Assembly (NCBI GenBank): GCA_022600215.1
Contig: JAHZKV010000038.1
Span: 1 to 6,707 of the forward strand
Origin: a bacterium
Lineage (GTDB): Bacteria; Chlamydiota; Chlamydiia; Chlamydiales; 2-12-FULL-49-11
Direction: 5' to 3'
DNA length: 6,707 nucleotides
The notes beneath the pieces were generated by a model. The model saw only the letters and a list, made by a program, of their open reading frames with translations. It was not told the DNA's origin and searched no databases. The position numbers and the translations under genes were made by a program. Shown here one piece after another: positions 1 to 4,047 of this stretch. Positions within the stretch are counted from its first letter, which is position 1, and the number at the start of each line of letters is the position of its first letter.

Positions 1-180
1 ATCATGCTTTACATGATAATTCATCATCTCTTGCAAAGAAGAACACTCCCTAAAAATATATATTGCCTTTCCTTTTAAAAAAAGCTCATGCCTACCACAA
101 TTCAAATCATTAAAATAAAAACAGCGCTCCTTAAAATTTGGGTCCTTAAAAAGTTCTATTAACATCCATAACCCACCCAT
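1..180 (-). CDS. Hypothetical protein, 5' part only (runs off left edge)
   Basis: An open frame of 60 codons starts with ATG at 180 and stays open to the window edge, so the stop codon is not visible. An in-frame TAA lies three codons before the ATG, so the frame cannot extend further upstream. The peptide begins MGGLWMLIELFKDPNFKERC and is rich in Phe, Tyr, Leu and charged residues. It has three Cys and no clear signal peptide or long membrane segment. A second in-frame ATG at 165 (residue 6) may be the real start: it is preceded at six bases by GGGTGGG, and the candidate promoter at 196-224 would leave ATG-180 only about nine bases of leader. I do not recognise the family. A 60-codon open frame is unlikely but not impossible by chance in DNA this AT-rich. 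The well-placed promoter and plausible amino-acid composition favour a real gene. Confidence 0.5.
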   Translation of the reverse strand, partial: MGGLWMLIELFKDPNFKERCFYFNDLNCGRHELFLKGKAIYIFRECSSLQEMMNYHVKHD

Positions 181-195
181 AAATCTTTACAAAAA

Positions 196-224
196 CTTTT
201 AACATGAAGTTAATAAAAAATCAA
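196..224 (-). promoter_or_regulatory. Candidate sigma-70-type extended -10 promoter for the left-edge gene
   Basis: Read on the minus strand, TTGATT (224-219) is separated by exactly 17 bases from TAAAAG (201-196). A TG dinucleotide one base before the hexamer gives an extended -10. The -35 matches TTGACA at four positions and the -10 matches TATAAT at four. Predicted initiation is near 189, which gives a short leader to ATG-180 or about 24 bases to ATG-165. Such AT-rich DNA yields chance matches, so this is inference from sequence alone. Confidence 0.35.
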
Positions 225-319
225 TTTTAATTATGGCAAATAAATTTTTTATTCCTACTATTAACCAATATTCACATTTATAAGAGCTTTATTAGACTAA
301 TTGTTTTAATTCTTTTTTT

Positions 320-348
320 TTGCTAATTTGTTAAGATTATGTTAAAGT
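320..348 (+). promoter_or_regulatory. Candidate sigma-70-type extended -10 promoter for the 164-residue gene
   Basis: TTGCTA (320-325) is followed after 17 bases by TAAAGT (343-348), with TG at 340-341 forming an extended -10. Predicted initiation is near 355, giving a leader of about 25 bases that contains the ribosome-binding site at 366-372. The spacing is ideal, but the hexamers match consensus at only about four positions each. Confidence 0.4.
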
Positions 349-379
349 CTAGATATTAACTAAACAAAAGGATGCATAG

Positions 380-874
380 ATGAATCTATTAAATATAATA
401 TTTGGCAACATAGCAAGGCAAAATAGGTATGATATGAATGACTTGGTAATTTCTGCCGATCATATCGCAAGCGCTGTTTATCCTAAGCAAGGCGGCCTAG
501 GAAATGAAGGAAAGGAAAATAAAAAATTATTTTGGACACTTGTAGATACCTTTGACATGGTACACACCAATTATTTTAATAATTGGAGAGCGGATATCAT
601 ACAAAAAATCCATACTCGTGCTCTTGTAGTAACAAGCATTGCTTGCCTTGCAATATACTACAGAAAAGCTATCTGGGAAAAAATCTCTAATTTAAAAGCA
701 AAAGATGTGTTCAATTGGAACAATCTGAAAGAAATGGCACTGATTACAATCACTGGACTTTTTGTTTACACCCTCTACTTTCAAAGTACCTACTACTCTC
801 TTGCATCGCTACCATTTAGCAAAAACGCTGAAAAGAGCTTATATACTTCCATTACAGGTAACGAAGTGAGATAG
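380..874 (+). CDS. Hypothetical two-helix membrane protein, 164 aa
   Basis: The ATG at 380 is preceded seven bases upstream by AAAAGGA (366-372), a good Shine-Dalgarno sequence, so the start is well supported. The gene ends with TAG at 872-874. The protein has no cleavable signal peptide. A soluble N-terminal part (about 1-79) starts with a short hydrophobic stretch, MNLLNIIFGN, and contains a Gly/Lys/Glu-rich patch near 37-49. Hydrophobic segments follow at about 81-95 (ALVVTSIACLAIYY) and 118-134 (EMALITITGLFVYTLYF). They are separated by about 23 mostly charged residues with several Lys. An aromatic and Ser-rich tail (STYYSLASLPF) comes after. This predicts an integral membrane protein with two spans and probably both ends on the same side. 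Chlamydial inclusion membrane (Inc) proteins also have paired hydrophobic segments, but theirs are usually longer and joined by a tight turn, so I do not call it an Inc. I recognise no family. It appears to be a single-gene unit, with pckG convergent downstream. Confidence 0.75.
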   Translation: MNLLNIIFGNIARQNRYDMNDLVISADHIASAVYPKQGGLGNEGKENKKLFWTLVDTFDMVHTNYFNNWRADIIQKIHTRALVVTSIACLAIYYRKAIWEKISNLKAKDVFNWNNLKEMALITITGLFVYTLYFQSTYYSLASLPFSKNAEKSLYTSITGNEVR

Positions 875-875
875 A

Positions 876-936
876 CCTCTTTTTCCCTTTTCTTGTTTTC
901 TTTTTGTAACCTACTAAAAGAAAGAAAAACCAGAGG
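876..936. repeat. Pyrimidine-rich tract with complementary purine-rich arm after the 164-residue gene
   Basis: Just after the stop codon, 876-905 is almost entirely C and T (a single G at 895). It is followed by an A/G-rich arm at 916-936. CCTCT (876-880) can pair with AGAGG (932-936), and T-runs can pair imperfectly with AAAAGAAAGAAAAAC (916-930) across a loop near 906-915. The stem is weak and AT-based, so it is not a textbook terminator for the plus-strand gene. The U-rich transcript it would give may still help end or process that transcript. Confidence 0.3.
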
Positions 937-937
937 A

Positions 938-962
938 TTCTAAAGAGCGCAGCTCTTTAGAA
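938..962 (-). terminator. Perfect 11-bp hairpin, candidate terminator of the mreB-pckG transcript
   Basis: TTCTAAAGAGC (938-948) is perfectly complementary to GCTCTTTAGAA (952-962) across a three-base loop. Read on the minus strand, the hairpin lies about 63 bases after the pckG stop and is followed by TCCTCTGG and then TTTTTCTTTCTTTT. That is an intrinsic-terminator layout, except that the U-tract begins about eight bases late. On the plus strand no T-run follows, so it is a weaker fit for the 164-residue gene. Confidence 0.5.
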
Positions 963-965
963 AGA

Positions 966-1013
966 TTAGTTGATGAACAGAAAATTGGTTGAAATTGGAT
1001 GTTCGTCAACTAA
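966..1013. repeat. 13-bp inverted repeat with a duplicated 10-mer in the loop
   Basis: TTAGTTGATGAAC (966-978) and GTTCGTCAACTAA (1001-1013) are inverted copies with one mismatch, which can still pair as G-U in one of the two transcripts. The 22-base loop contains most of two adjacent 10-base units, AAATTGGTTG (982-991) and AAATTGGATG (992-1001), which differ at one base. The structure starts 12 bases beyond the pckG stop and lies three bases from the 938-962 hairpin, so the pckG 3' end carries two hairpins in tandem. On the minus strand it is followed by TCTTTCT, a poor terminator tail. A role in 3' end stability or as a protein-binding site is possible. Confidence 0.55.
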
Positions 1014-1025
1014 GAGAGAGTCCCA

Positions 1026-2744
1026 CTATGATAAAAGTGCTTTTGGGCAGCGGTCACCAAAGGTGCTTTTCAAGTACTCTTTATTCTCTGCTACCTCTTT
1101 ACCAAACTCTTCTTCATCAATAGACAAAATTTCTTGGAGGCCATCAACTTTTATCGGTAGATTTTTAGGTAAGTATCCAAAGGCTGTTTCCTTTTTCTCC
1201 ACTACCCCTTCAATAGCATCAAACATCCATGCAAGAGCGTGCATATTTTCACCATAACCAGGCCAGATAAACTTTCCATCCTGATCCTTACGAAACCAGT
1301 TCACAGAGAAAACTTTTGGCATTTGGCGCCCTTCTTTTTCTTGCGAAAGGAAGTGAGCAAAATAATCGCCCATATGGTATCCACAAAACGGAATCATAGC
1401 AAAGGGATCGTGGCGAAGCTCCCCAGTCTTCCCTTCTGCTGCCGCAGTTTTTTCCGACGAGAGTGTCGCCCCATAAAAAGTTCCCTGCGTCCAATCTTTT
1501 GCCTCCATCACCAGTGGAATGGTAGACTCCCGCCTCCCTCCAAAGATAATCCCTTCAATTGGTACGCCGCGCTCAGAAAAAGTAGCTGGGTCTAAATTAG
1601 GACAATGAGAAAGCGGCGCCGTAAAGCGAGCATTTGGATGAGAAGCAGGCTCTCCTGATTCTTTATCATGCTTTTCCCCTTTCCAGTTGATCAGTCCATC
1701 AGGTACCGTGTCGGTCATCCCCTCCCACCACACACTATCACCATTAAGTGCTACGTTGGTAAACAAAGTATCTTTCCTGATGATCTCCATTGCATAAGGA
1801 TTTGTCTTTTCTGAAGTTCCAGGAGCTACGCCAAAAAATCCATTTTCTGGGTTGATAGCATACAGTCGCCCATCGTCATGAAACTGCATCCAAGCAATAT
1901 CATCGCCAACACATTCCACTTTCCATCCAGGTAAATTAGGTTTGATCATCGCCAAATTAGTCTTCCCACATTGGGATGGAAAGGCTGCGGCAAAATATTT
2001 CTTTTGTCCCTCCGGATTAGTAACTCCAATAATGAGCATATGCTCAGCAAGCCACCCTTCCTCTCTTGCCATTGTCGAGGCAATCCTTAGCGCAAAGCAT
2101 TTTTTTCCAAGTAGTGCATTACCACCATAACCACTCCCAAAGGAAAAGATCTCCCTCGTCTCTGGAAAATGAGCAATCACTTTTTCCTCATTACATGGCC
2201 AATGCACATCAGGTTTTCCATCAGGAAGTGGCATCCCAACGCTATGGAGCCCCATCACAGGATCGGCCCCTTCGTTAATTCTTTTAAGAGCAATCTCTCC
2301 CATGCGCGCCATAATATACATATTAACGCACACATACATCGAGTCCGTCACCTCAATTCCCACTTTTGACATAGGATTTTGAGGCGGTCCCATCAAATAA
2401 GGAATCACATACATGGTACGCCCAACCATACAGCCGCTAAATAAGCTATTAAGGCGCTCTTTCATCGCCTTTGGATCTTCATGATTATTAGTAGGTCCAG
2501 CATCTTCTTTTTTTTCCGAGCAAATAAAGGTACAGCTCTCTACCCTTGCTACATCTTTTGGGTCAGAACGAAAATAGTAACACCCCTCATTTTTTAAGGC
2601 AGTAGCAACACCCATGCTCTCCATCTTATCCAAAAAGCCTTGATACTCTTTGCGCGACCCATTACAAATCACCACATCATCAGGAGTACAAAGCTTTATA
2701 AAAGCATCTATCTTCTCTTGAATTGCTTCTGGCAATGTTTGCAT
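1026..2744 (-). CDS. pckG: Phosphoenolpyruvate carboxykinase [GTP], 572 aa
   Basis: This cytosolic enzyme (EC 4.1.1.32) converts oxaloacetate plus GTP to phosphoenolpyruvate, CO2 and GDP, linking the TCA cycle to gluconeogenesis. Visible motifs run in family order: SDPKDVARVE (60-69), GCMVGRTMYVIP (104-115), SGYGGNALLGKKCFALR (204-220), the P-loop with reactive cysteine AFPSQCGKTNLAM (254-266), VGDDIAWM (279-286), NPENGFFGVAPGT (298-310), PNARF (370-374) and FGGRR (401-405). The lid region is near 432-442. By alignment from memory with animal PEPCK, the metal ligands are K215, H235 and D282, the reactive cysteine is C259, and the phosphate-contacting residues are K261, R373 and R404. The guanine pocket is F484, F492, Y497 and N500. 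The length is slightly short for a family of about 600 residues, but both ends look complete. The start is fixed by AGAGGGGGC six bases upstream. It lies 26 bases after mreB, probably in the same operon. GENMHALAW (498-506) departs from the usual GEN-x-RVL-x-W. Confidence 0.97.
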   Translation of the reverse strand: MQTLPEAIQEKIDAFIKLCTPDDVVICNGSRKEYQGFLDKMESMGVATALKNEGCYYFRSDPKDVARVESCTFICSEKKEDAGPTNNHEDPKAMKERLNSLFSGCMVGRTMYVIPYLMGPPQNPMSKVGIEVTDSMYVCVNMYIMARMGEIALKRINEGADPVMGLHSVGMPLPDGKPDVHWPCNEEKVIAHFPETREIFSFGSGYGGNALLGKKCFALRIASTMAREEGWLAEHMLIIGVTNPEGQKKYFAAAFPSQCGKTNLAMIKPNLPGWKVECVGDDIAWMQFHDDGRLYAINPENGFFGVAPGTSEKTNPYAMEIIRKDTLFTNVALNGDSVWWEGMTDTVPDGLINWKGEKHDKESGEPASHPNARFTAPLSHCPNLDPATFSERGVPIEGIIFGGRRESTIPLVMEAKDWTQGTFYGATLSSEKTAAAEGKTGELRHDPFAMIPFCGYHMGDYFAHFLSQEKEGRQMPKVFSVNWFRKDQDGKFIWPGYGENMHALAWMFDAIEGVVEKKETAFGYLPKNLPIKVDGLQEILSIDEEEFGKEVAENKEYLKSTFGDRCPKALLS

Positions 2745-2750
2745 AAGTAA

Positions 2751-2759
2751 GCCCCCTCT
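2751..2759 (-). promoter_or_regulatory. Strong ribosome-binding site of pckG
   Basis: Read on the minus strand, AGAGGGGGC sits six bases before the pckG ATG and inside the 26-base gap after the mreB stop codon. It is much closer to the Shine-Dalgarno consensus than the mreB site. This supports the chosen pckG start and independent translation from a shared mRNA. Confidence 0.7.
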
Positions 2760-2770
2760 AAAAAAACTCT

Positions 2771-3868
2771 CTATACAGATCTAGAAGGTTTTTTTCCTTT
2801 TTTGAATTGATCAATGAACTCTAGTGCATTTCCTGCACCAAGACATACAGCTAAAAGTGGATTTGGAGCAATAATTACAGACAAACCACACTCGTTGATC
2901 AAGAACTTATCTAATCCCTTGATCAGCGCCCCACCACCAGCTAGCACCATCCCTCTATCGACAAGGTCTGCTGCAAGTTCAGGAGGACATTTTTCCAACG
3001 TGAGTTTTACGCTCTCTACAATTTGTAAGATAGGCTCAGATAAGCACTCACGAATTTCTACGGAGTTAATCTTTTTAGTTACCGGAAGGCCTGCCACCTG
3101 ATCACGCCCGCGTACTTCCATCTCCAGCTCATTATCACCAAGTGGATAAGCAGAGCCAATAGTCATTTTAATTTCTTCTGCTGTTCTTGGTCCAATCATC
3201 AAGTTATAGGTTCTGCGCATGTAATTGATGATACACTCATCAAACTCATCTCCACCAATACGCAGTGATCTACTCTCTACAATTCCACCAAGAGAAATAA
3301 TAGCAATCTCCGTAGTACCACCACCAATATCGATAATCATATTCGCTGCAGGATCATGTACAGGAAGTCCCACACCAATTGCTGCTGCCATCGGCTCTTC
3401 AATTAGTACCACTTCTTGCGCTCCAGCACGCAATGCTGAATCTTCTACGGCACGCTTTTCTACACCAGTAATTCCAGAAGGAACCGCAATCAAAATCTTT
3501 GGTCGGAATATACTTCTTGAAGGGGTAATTCGTTTGATCAACTCTTTAAGCATCCCTTCCGCTATCTCAAAATCTGCAATCACCCCATCTTTCATCGGAC
3601 GAACAGCATGAATTTTTCTCGGAGTTTTTCCAAGCATCGCCTTTGCTTTTTGTCCCACTGCAAGTACTTCGTTGGTTACAGAATCTACCGCTACAACAGA
3701 TGGCTCGGCAAGAACAATTCCTTTTCCGCGAACATAAACCAAAGTATTTGCCGTTCCTAAATCAATTCCAATATCACTGGCAAACAATCCAGATAACTTT
3801 TTCCATTTACCCGTTGCCAACTTACTTAAGTTCAGTGCTTTTTTCTTTATATATTCAAATTCTTTCAT
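2771..3868 (-). CDS. mreB: Rod shape-determining protein MreB (actin-like), 365 aa
   Basis: MreB polymerises on ATP at the inner face of the cytoplasmic membrane and directs peptidoglycan synthesis. In Chlamydiae, which lack FtsZ, it is needed for division. The actin-fold nucleotide motifs are present: phosphate-1 DIGIDLGTANTLVY (32-45), a connecting segment with the conserved Glu, IEEPMAAAIG (156-165), phosphate-2 MIIDIGGGTTEIAII (177-191), and the adenosine motif MVLAGGGALIKGLD (307-320). KKLSGLFASD (23-32) lines up with KKFRGMFSND of E. coli MreB, so this protein has about 20 extra N-terminal residues, MKEFEYIKKKALNLSKLATG, Lys-rich and probably amphipathic. The C-terminal tail KKGKKPSRSV is also basic. 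The ATG at 3868 has a modest AGAGAG site ten bases upstream and no better alternative. It is the first gene of the probable mreB-pckG operon and is divergent from the helicase gene. The family assignment is secure; the membrane role of the extension is inference from published work on chlamydial MreB. Confidence 0.97.
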   Translation of the reverse strand: MKEFEYIKKKALNLSKLATGKWKKLSGLFASDIGIDLGTANTLVYVRGKGIVLAEPSVVAVDSVTNEVLAVGQKAKAMLGKTPRKIHAVRPMKDGVIADFEIAEGMLKELIKRITPSRSIFRPKILIAVPSGITGVEKRAVEDSALRAGAQEVVLIEEPMAAAIGVGLPVHDPAANMIIDIGGGTTEIAIISLGGIVESRSLRIGGDEFDECIINYMRRTYNLMIGPRTAEEIKMTIGSAYPLGDNELEMEVRGRDQVAGLPVTKKINSVEIRECLSEPILQIVESVKLTLEKCPPELAADLVDRGMVLAGGGALIKGLDKFLINECGLSVIIAPNPLLAVCLGAGNALEFIDQFKKGKKPSRSV

Positions 3869-3904
3869 ATGGAAGCTGCTCTCTTATAAATACATGTACC
3901 GCAT

Positions 3905-3933
3905 ATCGTAGCAGAACTAGTATTTCCCAGCAA
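3905..3933 (-). promoter_or_regulatory. Candidate promoter of the mreB-pckG operon
   Basis: Read on the minus strand, TTGCTG (3933-3928) is followed after 17 bases by TACGAT (3910-3905), with TG just before the hexamer making an extended -10 (TGCTACGAT). Predicted initiation is near 3898, giving a leader of about 30 bases that includes the AGAGAG ribosome-binding site. The arrangement is good. The -35 is weak beyond TTG. Confidence 0.45.
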
Positions 3934-3940
3934 GATGAAG

Positions 3941-3970
3941 AATTGTTCTACCTCTTGTTCAAAAACAATT
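3941..3970. repeat. Inverted repeat between divergent promoters, possible operator
   Basis: AATTGTT (3941-3947) and AACAATT (3964-3970) are perfect inverted copies 16 bases apart. Inside this stretch TTGTTC occurs twice (3943-3948 and 3955-3960), 12 bases apart, about one helical turn. The element lies just upstream of the predicted mreB -35 and upstream of the helicase promoter candidate, a suitable place for a shared regulator. Seven-base arms in AT-rich DNA can arise by chance. Confidence 0.3.
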
Positions 3971-3983
3971 TGCTACTTTTTCC

Positions 3984-4012
3984 TTGTAGAATGATCGAAA
4001 ATAAGGTAAAAA
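3984..4012 (+). promoter_or_regulatory. Weak promoter candidate for the SNF2 helicase gene
   Basis: TTGTAG (3984-3989) is separated by 17 bases from TAAAAA (4007-4012). Predicted initiation near 4019 would leave a leader of about 29 bases before ATG-4048 and would exclude the upstream in-frame ATG at 3991. Neither hexamer is strong and there is no extended -10. Confidence 0.25.
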
Positions 4013-4047
4013 GGATCTTTTGGAACTATTTTGGGCGACAGATTTTT

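Larger units (their letters stand above)
181..379. other. Divergent AT-rich intergenic region
   Basis: This spacer separates the left-edge gene (minus strand) from the 164-residue gene (plus strand). It is strikingly AT-rich, with runs of A and T such as the nine T's at 312-320. It holds one promoter-like element per direction (196-224 and 320-348). The only start-to-stop frames I see are tiny, for example 233-283 (16 residues, no ribosome-binding site). I see no RNA gene, riboswitch-like structure or strong repeat in it. Confidence 0.6.

Noticed and set aside
233..283. 16-residue frame in the left intergenic spacer (MANKFFIPTINQYSHL)
   Set aside because: There is no ribosome-binding site and no promoter at a suitable distance, and short frames of this kind are expected by chance.
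312..320. Run of nine T's as an intrinsic terminator
   Set aside because: No GC-rich stem precedes it, and it sits just upstream of a promoter candidate, so it is more likely an AT-rich upstream element.
966..1013. Inverted repeat as ends of a small transposable element
   Set aside because: Only 48 bases in total, no flanking target-site duplication seen, and nothing resembling a transposase, so a structural RNA or regulatory reading is simpler.
970..1257. Plus-strand frame of 95 codons overlapping the 3' end of pckG
   Set aside because: It is antisense to a highly conserved enzyme, begins inside the 966-1013 inverted repeat, lacks a ribosome-binding site, and its composition (Ser-rich) reflects the reverse of pckG codons.
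1239..2369. Several other plus-strand and one minus-strand frames of 60-120 codons within pckG
   Set aside because: All lie inside the certain pckG reading frame and show no motif, promoter or ribosome-binding site, so they are frame shadows.
3225..3611. 128-codon plus-strand frame antisense to mreB
   Set aside because: It is a Ser/Ile/Pro-rich shadow of the conserved mreB frame with no independent start signals.
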